From: Asticcacaulis aquaticus | Lineage (GTDB): Bacteria > Pseudomonadota > Alphaproteobacteria > Caulobacterales > Caulobacteraceae | DNA: 64,000 bases | Reading direction: 5' to 3' | Assembly: GCF_028550415.1 (NCBI RefSeq) | Contig: NZ_JAQQKX010000002.1 | Coordinates: forward strand, 124,001 to 188,000 | Part shown: positions 44,256 to 52,977 of the stretch, one piece after another | Numbering within the stretch: position 1 is the first letter of the stretch | How the letters are laid out: each line of letters begins with the position of its first letter | Notes under the pieces: generated by a model | Seen by the model: the letters and a program-made list of their open reading frames with translations, nothing else | Databases searched by the model: none | Told to the model about the DNA's origin: nothing | Translations under genes and position numbers: made by a program

Positions 44256-45122
44256 ATGACTGACAAAGCGCCTCACATTCTGTTGCTGGGCGGCCCGACA
44301 GCCTCGGGCAAATCCGCACGCGCCTTGGCATGGGCGGCTGAAACCGGCGGCGTCATCCTCAATGCCGACTCGATGCAGCTTTATCGCGATGTGCCGACCC
44401 TCACCGCCCGGCCCGATGCGGCCGATGAAACGCAGGCCCCGCATGTCCTGTACGGTGTGCTGGGACCGGATCAGTTATGGTCCACCGGCGACTGGGTTCG
44501 TGCGGCAACGCCCTATATCGAGGCGGCTTTGCGTGGGGAGCAGCCCCTGTGCATCGTCGGCGGCACCGGGCTTTATTTCCTCAGCCTGACGCGTGGGCTG
44601 GCCGAAATCCCTGAGATCGATGACGCGGTGCGACTCCGCGCGCGCCAGACCTACGAAAACGAAGGGGAAACCGTGGTGCGCGACCTGCTGCGCGCGCTTG
44701 ATCCCGATGCGGCGGCGCGTATCGCCCCAAACGATCGTCAACGCCTGACCCGCGCGCTGGAAGTCGTCTGGCAGACCGGCACGGCGCTCAGCGACTGGCA
44801 GAAACGCAATGTGCCGCTTCTTCCGCAAGGCCGCTACAGGCTCGACATCCTGAAACCCGACCGCGACTGGCTCTATGCGCGTTGCGATCTGAGGTTCGAT
44901 CTGATGCTGGCCCAAGGGGCATTGGATGAGGTCGAAACCCTTGTGGCCAGCAGCCTGCAAGCCGACTGGCCGATACTGCGTATCCTGGGTCTGGCGGAGT
45001 TGTGGGCGTATCTGCGCGGCGACATGACGCTCGATGCCGCCCGCGATCTGGCGAAACAGAAAACCCGCAACTACGCCAAGCGCCAGACGACCTTTTTCGG
45101 CAATCAGTTCGCGCAAAGATAA
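44256..45122 (+). CDS. miaA: tRNA dimethylallyltransferase MiaA
   Basis: 288 residues. MiaA adds dimethylallyl to A37 of tRNAs reading UNN codons. P-loop GPTASGKS at 13-20, NADSMQLYRD with the catalytic Asp, and IVGGTGLYF are standard. A little shorter than the 300-315 of many homologues. The C-terminal ends at KQKTRNYAKRQTTFFGNQF. Single gene divergent from mrp. Confidence 0.95.
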   Translation: MTDKAPHILLLGGPTASGKSARALAWAAETGGVILNADSMQLYRDVPTLTARPDAADETQAPHVLYGVLGPDQLWSTGDWVRAATPYIEAALRGEQPLCIVGGTGLYFLSLTRGLAEIPEIDDAVRLRARQTYENEGETVVRDLLRALDPDAAARIAPNDRQRLTRALEVVWQTGTALSDWQKRNVPLLPQGRYRLDILKPDRDWLYARCDLRFDLMLAQGALDEVETLVASSLQADWPILRILGLAELWAYLRGDMTLDAARDLAKQKTRNYAKRQTTFFGNQFAQR

Positions 45123-45282
45123 TTACACCGTGACCGCAACCCCGCTTGATTTGTACGATAATTAATTTTATAAAGTTTTCTATTGTCTGACTAAAAACCA
45201 AGGTCTAATCATCACCATAAGCCGCGACAAGACGCGGCAGCGTGTTCAGGAAACGCAATCCCTTCATGGAAAGGCCTAAGGC

Positions 45283-46440
45283 ATGACATTCTCCACCTCC
45301 ACGGCGCTGGCCGCCGGTATCGTTCTGGCTGGCCTCGGCCTGACCACGGGCGCGTTCGCCGCCACCGCCACCAGCGAATCGTTCGGCAAGCTGGCCGACG
45401 GGACCGAGGTGAAGGCCGTCGTGCTGAAAAACGCCAAGGGCGTCACGGCCAAGGTCATTTCTTACGGCGCTACCCTGCAATCGCTGAAGACGCCCGACCG
45501 CGCCGGCAAGATCGCCGACGTCGTCATCGGCTACGACACGATCAACGGCTATGTCGAGACGCCGCAATATACGGGCGTCACGGTGGGCCGCTACGCCAAC
45601 CGTATCGCCAAGGGCAAGTTCTCGATCGACGGCAAGGAATATACCCTGGCCACCAACAATAACGGCAACCACCTGCACGGTGGCCTTAAGGGCTGGGACA
45701 AGGTCAACTGGACTGTCAAGGACGTGAAGTCCGGCGGCGCGGCGGGGGCCGCCTCGGTGACGCTGGCCTATACCTCGCCCGACGGTGAGGAAGGCTATCC
45801 CGGCACGGTCAAGGTCGAGGTGACCTACACCCTCAGCGAGACCAACGACCTGACCGTCACCTACAAGGCGACGACCGACAAGCCGACCGTCATCAACCTG
45901 ACCAACCACTCGCTGTTCAACCTCGGCGGCGTCAATTCGGGCCGCTCGGCGCTCGACGCCACGCTGCAACTGGAATCGGACGGTTATCTGCCGACATCGG
46001 ACACCGCCATTCCGTCGGGTGAGATCACCCCGGTCAAGGGCACGCCGTTCGACTTTACCAAGCCGGCGCTGATCGACAGCCGCGTCCGCGACGCCCGCGA
46101 CCCGCAGATCCTCGTCGGCCTCGGCATCGACCACAACTACGTCCTGCGCGGCGGTGTGACCAAGACCCCGCGTCTGGCCGTTACGCTCACCGACGCCAAG
46201 TCCGGTCGCGGTCTGAAAATCCTGACGACGGAACCGGGCATCCAGATGTACACCGGCAACTTCCTCGATGGTAAGGTCCCGGGCAAGGGCGGTCAGGTCA
46301 CCCGCATGGGCGACGCCGTGGCCTTCGAAGCCCAGCACTTCCCCGACAGCCCGAACCAGCCGAAATTCCCGACCACGCGTCTGAACCCCGGCGAAACCTA
46401 CACCCAGACGACGGTCCACCACCTGTACGTCACCAAATAA
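45283..46440 (+). CDS. galM: Aldose 1-epimerase, exported
   Basis: 385 residues with a signal peptide (MTFSTSTALAAGIVLAGLGLTTGAFA), so the enzyme is probably periplasmic. GalM interconverts alpha and beta anomers of aldoses. Motifs: GRYANRIAKGKF, NNGNHLHGGLKGWDKVNW (catalytic His region), LTNHSLFNLGG (second His) and HFPDSPNQPKFPTTRLNPGE (with the Glu base). It is followed 36 bases later by a pentonate dehydratase, suggesting a sugar-oxidation unit. The AT-rich 160-base upstream gap likely contains its promoter; no known operator was seen. Confidence 0.93.
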   Translation: MTFSTSTALAAGIVLAGLGLTTGAFAATATSESFGKLADGTEVKAVVLKNAKGVTAKVISYGATLQSLKTPDRAGKIADVVIGYDTINGYVETPQYTGVTVGRYANRIAKGKFSIDGKEYTLATNNNGNHLHGGLKGWDKVNWTVKDVKSGGAAGAASVTLAYTSPDGEEGYPGTVKVEVTYTLSETNDLTVTYKATTDKPTVINLTNHSLFNLGGVNSGRSALDATLQLESDGYLPTSDTAIPSGEITPVKGTPFDFTKPALIDSRVRDARDPQILVGLGIDHNYVLRGGVTKTPRLAVTLTDAKSGRGLKILTTEPGIQMYTGNFLDGKVPGKGGQVTRMGDAVAFEAQHFPDSPNQPKFPTTRLNPGETYTQTTVHHLYVTK

Positions 46441-46476
46441 TCCTTCTGTCTCTATATAAAAAAGATCCCCATACCG

Positions 46477-48288
46477 ATGTCTCAGAACGCCGTACCCCGC
46501 TCCAAGACCACGCTGCGCTCGCGCCAGTGGTTCGACAATCCCGACAATGCCGACATGACCGCGCTTTATCTTGAGCGCTACATGAACTTCGGCCTGTCGC
46601 TGGAGGAGCTTCAGTCTGACAAGCCGATCATCGGCATTGCCCAGACGGGGTCGGACCTGAGCCCGTGCAACCGCCATCACCTCGAACTGGCCAAGCGCAT
46701 TCGCGACGGGATCATCGAAGCCGGCGGCATCCCGCTGGAGTTCCCGGTCCACCCGATTCAGGAAACCGGCAAGCGCCCGACCGCCGGTCTCGACCGCAAC
46801 CTGGCCTATCTCGGCCTCGTCGAGGTGATCTACGGCTACCCGCTCGACGGCGTCGTCCTGACGATCGGCTGCGACAAGACGACCCCAGCCTGCCTGATGG
46901 CCGCCGCCACCGTCAACATCCCGTCGATCGCCCTCAGCGTCGGGCCCATGCTCAATGGCTGGTACAAGGGTGAGCGTACCGGCTCCGGCACCATCGTATG
47001 GAAGGCCCGCGAACTGCTGGCCGCCGGTGAAATCGATTATCAGGGCTTCATCAAACTGGTCGCCTCCTCGGCCCCGTCCACCGGCTACTGCAACACCATG
47101 GGCACGGCGACGACCATGAACAGCCTGGCCGAAGCGCTGGGCATGCAACTCCCCTACTCCGCCGCCATCCCCGCACCGCACCGCGACCGTCAGGAATGCG
47201 CCTACCGCACCGGTCAGCGCATCGTCGACATGGTCCACGAAGACCTCAAGCCGTCGGACATCCTGACCAAGGAAGCCTTCATCAACGCCATCCGCGTCAA
47301 TTCGGCCATCGGCGGCTCGACCAATGCCCCCATCCACCTCAACGCACTCGCCCGTCACATCGGCGTCGAGCTGAAAGTCGAGGAATGGCAGGAGTACGGC
47401 GAAGAGGTGCCGTTGCTGGTCAATCTGATGCCCGCCGGTGAATATCTAGGCGAAGACTACCACCATGCGGGCGGTGTTCCCGCGGTTGTGGGCCAGCTTA
47501 TCAAGCAGGGCCTGATCTATGAGGGCGCGCTGACCGTCAACGGCAAGACCATTGGCGAGAACTGCAAGGACGCCATCATCGAGGACGAACGCGTCATCCG
47601 TCCGTTCGAGCAGCCGTTGAAACTGGCCGCCGGGTTCCGCGTCCTTAGCGGCAACCTGTTCGACAGCGCCGTCATGAAGTTCTCGGTCATCTCGCCGGAA
47701 TTCCGCGAGCGCTACCTCTCCGATCCGGCCTCGCCCAACGCCTTCACCGGTCGCGCCATCGTTTTCGACGGCCCGGAAGACTATCACCACCGCATCGACG
47801 ACGAGTCGCTGGCTATCGACGAACACTGCATCCTGTTCATGCGTGGTGCCGGTCCGATCGGCTATCCGGGGGCCGCCGAAGTCGTCAATATGCGCGCCCC
47901 GAACTACCTGCTCAAGCGCGGCGTGACCTCGCTGGCCTGTATCGGCGACGGTCGTCAGTCGGGCACGTCCGGGTCTCCGTCGATCCTCAACGCCTCGCCG
48001 GAAGCGGCGGCGGGCGGAAACCTCGCCATCCTGCAAACGGGCGACAAGGTCCGCGTCGATCTCAATGCCAACACGGTCAACGTCCTGATCTCCGACGCAG
48101 AGATCGCCGACCGCCGTACCGCCCTTGAGGCCGCCGGTGGCTTCCAGTACCCGGCGCACCAGACGCCGTGGCAGGAAATGCAGCGCGGTGTCGTCGGCCA
48201 GATGGGCTCGGGCATGGTGCTGGAAAACGCCGTCAAGTATCAGCGTATCGCTCAGATCGGCATCGGTGTCCCCCGCGACAACCACTGA
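46477..48288 (+). CDS. IlvD/Edd-family pentonate dehydratase (xylonate/arabinonate type)
   Basis: 603 residues. Closely follows the pattern of Caulobacter xylonate dehydratase Xyl[67 protein letters not shown] and [22 protein letters not shown]. The Fe-S ligands are Cys64, Cys132 and Cys205. It should convert a pentonate to its 2-keto-3-deoxy acid (Weimberg/Dahms routes); xylonate versus arabinonate is not decided. Downstream of galM with a 36-base gap, closed by a terminator. Confidence 0.88.
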   Translation: MSQNAVPRSKTTLRSRQWFDNPDNADMTALYLERYMNFGLSLEELQSDKPIIGIAQTGSDLSPCNRHHLELAKRIRDGIIEAGGIPLEFPVHPIQETGKRPTAGLDRNLAYLGLVEVIYGYPLDGVVLTIGCDKTTPACLMAAATVNIPSIALSVGPMLNGWYKGERTGSGTIVWKARELLAAGEIDYQGFIKLVASSAPSTGYCNTMGTATTMNSLAEALGMQLPYSAAIPAPHRDRQECAYRTGQRIVDMVHEDLKPSDILTKEAFINAIRVNSAIGGSTNAPIHLNALARHIGVELKVEEWQEYGEEVPLLVNLMPAGEYLGEDYHHAGGVPAVVGQLIKQGLIYEGALTVNGKTIGENCKDAIIEDERVIRPFEQPLKLAAGFRVLSGNLFDSAVMKFSVISPEFRERYLSDPASPNAFTGRAIVFDGPEDYHHRIDDESLAIDEHCILFMRGAGPIGYPGAAEVVNMRAPNYLLKRGVTSLACIGDGRQSGTSGSPSILNASPEAAAGGNLAILQTGDKVRVDLNANTVNVLISDAEIADRRTALEAAGGFQYPAHQTPWQEMQRGVVGQMGSGMVLENAVKYQRIAQIGIGVPRDNH

Positions 48289-48336
48289 TTTTGGCACTAG
48301 GCCACGGGCCTAGGACCGTTACTTGGAACAGAATGA

Positions 48337-48367
48337 GCCGCCGGAGTTTTAACCTTCGGCGGTTTTT
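48337..48367 (+). terminator. Terminator after the dehydratase gene
   Basis: Stem CCGCCGGAG/CTTCGGCGG with one mismatch and a short TTTTAAC loop, then TTTTT. The remainder of the gap to 48512 is AT-rich and probably holds the next promoter. Confidence 0.85.
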
Positions 48368-48511
48368 CTGCGCAATAAATTTCTGTAATTCTGGATATTG
48401 AGATTAATTGTCTTAAATATCCTTTTTACAATTTTCCTCTTACACTCACCTTGCCCCGCAGAATGGGCCGTCGTGCAAAGTCACGAACCATAGTTACCGA
48501 GAGGAACCGCC

Positions 48512-49333
48512 ATGTCTATCCGCGCCCGCATCTTCGCGCTGGTCGCCGTCTTCGCGGCCATGGCGCTGGCCATAACCGCGCTGGGGCTGGTGACCATCGC
48601 CCAGTACCGCGACATGATCGGCGAATATGGCCGCGCCTATGAACATACCTACGATATCGAGCGCCTCAACCATCTCGTCAGCAATGTCGTCATGGAATCG
48701 CGCGGCATCTACAGCGCCCGCAATCAGGCCGAAGCCAACGATTTCGCGGGCAAGCTGACCGGCAATCTCGACGCCATGGAACTGCTGCTGGCCGACTGGC
48801 GCACATCGAAAGACCCGGACGATCGGGCGCGTTTGAAAACCACCGAACCGCTGGTCGGCAAGTTCATCAGCGTTCGCCGCAATCTGGCGGCACTGGCGAC
48901 CCAACGGCGCATCGAAGAGGCGCGCGCGCTCGGCCTGACCGACCGCGCCGATCGCATCCGGTTCCAGTCGCATCTTGACGGGCTGGTGGCCGATTCACGC
49001 AAGGAACTGACCGCCAGTCAGGACCGGACCGCTGCCTTTAACGCCGACCGCACCATTACCTTCCTGCTGGCCGCCCTTCTGGCCATCGTTGTCATCAGTG
49101 TGGTGTCGCTGTGGCTGATCGTCAACTTCATCAACAAACCGTTGCGCCATCTGGCGGGAACGATCATCGGCCTGTCGGAAGGCCAGTTGGACACACCGGT
49201 TCCCGACACCGACGGCCAGGACGAACTGGCGCAGGTCTGGCGCGCCGTGGCCCGGTTGAAGGCCCATGCCATAGAAGCCGAGGCCGTGATAGAGGCCCAG
49301 CGCGAAGCCGACCGCCAGATACTTTTGGATTAG
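48512..49333 (+). CDS. Receptor-like protein: TM-sensor-TM-HAMP without output domain
   Basis: 273 residues. First membrane helix at about 7-28, a periplasmic four-helix-bundle-type region of about 150 residues, second membrane helix at about 185-207, then a HAMP domain (FINKPLRHLAGTIIGLSEGQLDTPVPDTDGQDELAQVWRAVARLK). The protein stops about 20 residues after HAMP, so there is no methyl-accepting, kinase or cyclase domain. GAGAGG ribosome site present. It overlaps the convergent activator gene by 4 bases. It may modulate other receptors by mixed dimer formation, or be a remnant. Confidence 0.82.
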   Translation: MSIRARIFALVAVFAAMALAITALGLVTIAQYRDMIGEYGRAYEHTYDIERLNHLVSNVVMESRGIYSARNQAEANDFAGKLTGNLDAMELLLADWRTSKDPDDRARLKTTEPLVGKFISVRRNLAALATQRRIEEARALGLTDRADRIRFQSHLDGLVADSRKELTASQDRTAAFNADRTITFLLAALLAIVVISVVSLWLIVNFINKPLRHLAGTIIGLSEGQLDTPVPDTDGQDELAQVWRAVARLKAHAIEAEAVIEAQREADRQILLD

Positions 49334-50361
49334 ACAAGCCCGGCTTTGCGATAGATCGTCGAACGGTGAATGCCCAAGGCCCGCGCCGCCGCGCTGACAT
49401 TACCGCCGTGAGCCTCAAGCGCCCGACGAATGGCGGCGGTTTCCACGTTGTCCAAAGTCTCTGCGGCGGCCAAAACCCCGCGCCCGCTATCGTCGCAACG
49501 GCTGAAATAGTCGCGCCCATCATGCCCCCTGAGCCGTCCGGTGCTATTCGGTGCACCATCGAACAGATCACCCAGACGCACCTGATCGAGATCGTCCCAG
49601 TTGCGCCCGATCAGCGACAGGCCGCGTCGGTTAGCGCCCACCACCACATCGTCGCGCAGGACCAATATGCCTTCGCGCACCGCGCCCAAAAGACCCGGAT
49701 CGCTGTGAAAGCGCAGGGTGCGGCAATCCTCGAAACCTTCGCGGAACAGGCGGTGTTCGATCTGCTCGACCGCCAACCGCATCAAACCCAGCATGTGTGC
49801 GCCCTGTACGCTGGCGGGCGTCGAGATATCGAGCACCCCCAGCACCGCCCCGCGCGGATCGATGATCGGCGTGGCGGCGCAGCTTAAGACCCCATGCACC
49901 TGAAAATAATGTTCCGCGCCATTGACCGAGACGCCGCGCCGTTCGGCAATCGCCGTGCCGATGGCATTGGTCCCCGTGCCGTCCTCGCTCCACAGGGCGC
50001 CGGGACGCAGCGCCACTTCGGCGGCTTTTCCGGCGAAGGTCGCGTCTCCCACCGCATCGAGAATTTCACCCTTGGCATTGGTCAGAATGACGATCCCCGA
50101 CAGGTCGCGCGCCTCCGAATAGAGCGCGTCCAGTTCCGGGCGGGAAATCCGGCGCAGAGCTTCATAGCGTTCATGCAGATGACGGATATCCGACGCGCTG
50201 GGGGCCTCGGCGGGTGGGGCCCGGCGCGCATCGAGGCCCATGTCGGCGCAACGCATCCACGAACGCAGAATGGCGTGATTGACCTGATCGACGGGCAGGC
50301 TGCGCTGCTCGAAAAACACCTTGCGCGCCGCTTCGACGCGAGCGGCATCCATGACGGTCAT
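49330..50361 (-). CDS. GAF/Fis-type activator (AcoR-like, lacking the AAA+ domain)
   Basis: 343 residues. N-terminal region like AcoR (ILRSWMRCADMGLDARRAP), a GAF domain (about 85-215: GIVILTNAKGEILDAVGD...VLGVLDIS), a PAS-like part (LLGAVREGILVLRDDVVVGANRRG) and a C-terminal Fis helix-turn-helix (AAIRRALEAHGGNVSAAARALGIHRSTIYRKAGL). The sigma-54 AAA+ domain of AcoR is absent, so it should not open sigma-54 promoters. ATG at 50361 has a GGGAGA ribosome site. It is divergent from the aldehyde dehydrogenase gene and is the obvious candidate for its regulator. Confidence 0.85.
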   Translation of the reverse strand: MTVMDAARVEAARKVFFEQRSLPVDQVNHAILRSWMRCADMGLDARRAPPAEAPSASDIRHLHERYEALRRISRPELDALYSEARDLSGIVILTNAKGEILDAVGDATFAGKAAEVALRPGALWSEDGTGTNAIGTAIAERRGVSVNGAEHYFQVHGVLSCAATPIIDPRGAVLGVLDISTPASVQGAHMLGLMRLAVEQIEHRLFREGFEDCRTLRFHSDPGLLGAVREGILVLRDDVVVGANRRGLSLIGRNWDDLDQVRLGDLFDGAPNSTGRLRGHDGRDYFSRCDDSGRGVLAAAETLDNVETAAIRRALEAHGGNVSAAARALGIHRSTIYRKAGLV

Positions 50362-50439
50362 GAGCGTCTCCCGGTAGGTTCGGTCCATTCTTACGACCGG
50401 TTTGCGGCCATTATGCGCCCTCTTTTTTACCCTGTCACC

Positions 50440-50486
50440 TGTCGCAATTTGCGACACCTGCGACACCCCTGACGCAGGGCGCGACA
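50440..50486 (+). promoter_or_regulatory. Candidate activator site array upstream of aldehyde dehydrogenase
   Basis: A 17-bp perfect palindrome TGTCGCAATTTGCGACA (50440-50456) followed by further GCGACACC half-sites at about 50459 and 50480. Located in the divergent region between the activator and dehydrogenase genes, as expected for a Fis-type HTH target. Confidence 0.6.
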
Positions 50487-50619
50487 CCCCGCAAACCCTT
50501 ACGATCACAAGGCGCGTGATGCCGCGCCGCAGCATCGCGGCTTTTGATTGCCGGACGGTTTCAGGCAGGCGCAGACTAAAATTCTCAGGGGAAACCAAAC
50601 CATACGAAGGACAAAGCAA

Positions 50620-52137
50620 ATGACCAAGCATGAACGCGATATTTCCGCCGCTACGCCGTTCAAGACGCGCTATGGCAATTTCATCGGCGGCGACTGGGTC
50701 GAGCCGGTCAATGGCCGTTACATGGACAATATTTCGCCGGTCAACGGACAGAAACTGTGCGAAGTCCCGCGCTCCGACGCGCAGGACATCGAACGCGCGC
50801 TCGACGCTGCGCACAAGGCGAAGGCCGCGTGGGGCCGGACCTCGGTCACCGAACGCTCGAACATCCTGCTCAGGATTGCCGACCGCATCGAAAGCCACCT
50901 CGCCACCATCGCCGAGGCCGAGACCTGGGACAATGGCAAGCCATTGCGGGAGACCACCGCCGCAGACATTCCGCTGGCTATCGACCACTTCCGTTACTTC
51001 GCCGGCTGCATCCGCGCGCAGGAAGGCTCGATCGGCGAACTGGACCACGATACCGTCGCCTATCATTTTCATGAGCCGCTGGGCGTGGTCGGTCAGATCA
51101 TCCCTTGGAACTTCCCGATCCTGATGGCGGCGTGGAAGCTGGCGCCGGCGCTGGCCGCCGGGAACTGCGTCGTGCTGAAACCCGCAGAGCAGACCCCGGC
51201 CTCGATCCTTGTCGTGGCCGAATTGATCGCCGACCTGCTGCCGCCCGGCGTGCTCAACATCGTCAATGGTACCGGTATCGAGGCGGGCGCACCCCTGGCC
51301 AAAAGCCCGCGTATTGCCAAGATCGCCTTTACCGGCTCGACCGCCGTCGGCAAGGACATCATGCGTTCCGCCGCCGACAACCTGACCAACATCACACTGG
51401 AACTGGGGGGCAAGTCACCGAACGTTTTCTTCGCCGACGTGATGAACGAAGACGATGCCTTCCTCGACAAGGCGCTCGAAGGCTTCGCCTTCTTTGCGCT
51501 CAATCAGGGCGAGGTATGTACCTGCCCCTCGCGGGCGCTGGTCCACGAGTCGATCTACGACCGTTTTATGGAAAAGGCCATTGCCCGCGTCGAATCCATC
51601 ACGCAGGGCGATCCGCTCGATATGGGCACGATGATCGGTGCGCAGGCCTCGCTGGAGCAATATACCAAGATCCAGCGCTATCTCGATATCGGCAAGTCCG
51701 AAGGTGCCAAGGTGCTGACCGGGGGCGAAGCCAACCGCCTCTCCGGCGACCTTAAGGACGGCTTCTACATCAAACCGACCATCTTCGAAGGTAACAACAG
51801 GATGCGCGTGTTTCAGGAGGAAATCTTTGGCCCCGTCGTGTCGGTAACCACCTTCAAGACCGTCGAGGAAGCCATCGAGATCGCTAACGATACGGTCTAT
51901 GGCCTCGGCGCGGGCGTGTGGTCGCGCGACCAGAACATCGCCTACCGCGCCGGGCGCGGCATCGAAGCGGGCCGCGTGTGGACCAACTGCTACCATGCCT
52001 ATCCTGCCCATGCGGCGTTCGGCGGCTACAAGCAGTCAGGCATCGGCCGCGAGACGCACAAGATGATGCTCGATCACTATCAGCAAACCAAGAACATCCT
52101 CGTCTCCTACGCGCCGCAGAAGCTTGGTTTCTTCTAA
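50620..52137 (+). CDS. NAD-dependent aldehyde dehydrogenase (AldB/AcoD type)
   Basis: 505 residues, class 3/AldB-like. It oxidises short aldehydes such as acetaldehyde to acids. Conserved blocks: [32 protein letters not shown] (NAD site), ELGGKSPN (catalytic Glu region), NQGEVCTC with Cys300/Cys302 (nucleophile), and [10 protein letters not shown]. Start ATG at 50620 with a GAAGGA ribosome site. Regulated probably by the divergent GAF/Fis protein through the TGTCGC palindrome. Such pairs occur in alcohol/acetoin use. Confidence 0.93.
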   Translation: MTKHERDISAATPFKTRYGNFIGGDWVEPVNGRYMDNISPVNGQKLCEVPRSDAQDIERALDAAHKAKAAWGRTSVTERSNILLRIADRIESHLATIAEAETWDNGKPLRETTAADIPLAIDHFRYFAGCIRAQEGSIGELDHDTVAYHFHEPLGVVGQIIPWNFPILMAAWKLAPALAAGNCVVLKPAEQTPASILVVAELIADLLPPGVLNIVNGTGIEAGAPLAKSPRIAKIAFTGSTAVGKDIMRSAADNLTNITLELGGKSPNVFFADVMNEDDAFLDKALEGFAFFALNQGEVCTCPSRALVHESIYDRFMEKAIARVESITQGDPLDMGTMIGAQASLEQYTKIQRYLDIGKSEGAKVLTGGEANRLSGDLKDGFYIKPTIFEGNNRMRVFQEEIFGPVVSVTTFKTVEEAIEIANDTVYGLGAGVWSRDQNIAYRAGRGIEAGRVWTNCYHAYPAHAAFGGYKQSGIGRETHKMMLDHYQQTKNILVSYAPQKLGFF

Positions 52138-52227
52138 CCCCGATACAGGGCGTCTCTCCCGGACGCCCTGACGCACGGCGCTTTGTCCCGAAGCGGGCCG
52201 TCCCCCAAAGCCCCTGAGGTCGTGCGC

Positions 52228-52269
52228 CCAGACCACGCTGCATTTTGAAGGAAATGCAGCGTGGTCTGG
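52228..52269. repeat. Perfect 18-bp inverted repeat
   Basis: Arms of 18 bases (CCAGACCACGCTGCATTT and its exact complement) with a 6-base loop TGAAGG. There is no T run after it. It sits 90 bases after the aldehyde dehydrogenase stop, before the dispersed repeat at 52282 and a true terminator. Confidence 0.75.
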
Positions 52270-52281
52270 AGTCTTTGCGGG

Positions 52282-52330
52282 TCGCATGCTTGAGACGAAA
52301 AACCGGTTTCCACTTTTTCGCAGCATGCTC
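52282..52330. repeat. Dispersed palindromic repeat, copy A (GCATGCT...AGCATGC)
   Basis: About 49 bp bounded by TCGCATGCT and AGCATGCTC with CGAAAAACCGGTTTCCAC inside. Nearly identical to 57305-57353 and related to 61424-61471. Confidence 0.8.
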
Positions 52331-52334
52331 CAAG

Positions 52335-52364
52335 GCCGTCCGCTTAACCGCGGACGGCTTTTTT
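52335..52364 (+). terminator. Strong rho-independent terminator
   Basis: GCCGTCCGC and GCGGACGGC arms followed by TTTTTT. It ends the aldehyde dehydrogenase transcript and insulates the tmRNA gene. Confidence 0.92.
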
Positions 52365-52417
52365 ATGTGCATGAGGCCCCACCCCTCTTTCTTAATGACC
52401 AGAGAGCGCCTATATTC

Positions 52418-52745
52418 AAGGCGTTCCTTCGGGGACTATGGGGATAAACGCCCACGTAATAAGCGGACTGGACCCGGGTGCGATTCCCGGCGGCTCCACC
52501 ATTTCTCCCTTACGGGATATCATGGGGCCGATCAGCATCGACAGACGTGTAAAGGTGTCGCCTTCTCTCAGTGTGAGCCTCTGTGATCGGCTCAAACATA
52601 TAGTTGCGAACGATAACTTCGCTTCGGATGTCGCTCTTGCTGCGTAATGCGGCGGAGTAAATCCACCTAAACTCCTGAAGAATAAGCCCTTCAGGCGGGG
52701 CCCGGCGAGGGCCTGGCAACAGAACCTCGCCACTTCTCACACATT
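52418..52745 (+). ncRNA. ssrA: tmRNA, circularly permuted two-piece form
   Basis: tmRNA frees stalled ribosomes and tags the nascent protein. The order is permuted as in other alphaproteobacteria: the acceptor piece comes first (about 52418-52501, with a T arm CCGGG/CCCGG and the 3' end GGCTCCACCA), then a 22-base spacer, then the coding piece from GGGGCCG at 52524. GGGGCCG pairs with CGGCTCC with a G-U third pair, the alanine identity signal. The tag frame is 52606-52647; with the charged Ala the tag is AANDNFASDVALAA. A GGCGAGG/CCTCGCC hairpin holding GCCTGGCAACAGAA (52704-52730) lies near the coding piece 3' end. Both outer ends are approximate. A TATATT at 52411 may be the -10 box. Confidence 0.92.
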
Positions 52746-52952
52746 TAGTTCAGGCCCTCGCCTCTTTTTTGAGTGTCTTTGGGAGGGCCTGGCAACAGAA
52801 CCTCGCCACTTCTCACACATTTAGTTCAGGCCCTCGCCTCTTTTTTGAGTGTCTTTGGGAGGGCCTGGCAACAGAACCTCGCCACTTCTCACACATCTAG
52901 TTCAGGCCGTCGCCTCTTTTTGAGTGTCTTTGGGGGGCCTGGCAACAGAACC
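52708..52952. repeat. 76-bp tandem repeats of the tmRNA 3' region and terminator
   Basis: Units start at 52708, 52784 and 52860 (76, 76 and 75 bp); a fourth is cut after 18 bases (52935-52952). Units 1 and 2 are identical; unit 3 has two substitutions and one lost T. Each full unit has AGGGCCTGGCAACAGAAC, then AGGCCCTCGCC, then a T run. Unit 1 belongs to tmRNA, so the array is a serial copy of its 3' hairpin plus terminator. Confidence 0.93.
52752..52770 (+). terminator. tmRNA transcript terminator (right arm and T run)
   Basis: AGGCCCTCGCC (52752-52762) is the exact complement of GGCGAGGGCCT at 52704-52714 and is followed by TCTTTTTT. The left arm also forms the short hairpin of mature tmRNA, so the two structures are alternatives. 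Two more copies follow in the array, the last with a mismatch. Confidence 0.7.
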
Positions 52953-52977
52953 CCATCAATTTCCAAAATTCCGGAAT

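Noticed and set aside
45205-47358. 717-codon open frame on the minus strand opposite galM and the dehydratase
   Set aside because: It is a mirror of two well-supported genes in GC-rich DNA, crosses an intergenic gap, and has no recognisable domain or ribosome site.
52418-52501. An isolated tRNA
   Set aside because: It has a T arm and CCA end but no D arm or anticodon arm; the partner 5' strand and tag frame downstream show it is the tmRNA acceptor piece.
52708-52952. CRISPR array
   Set aside because: Repeats are directly abutting with no variable spacers, and no cas genes are present.
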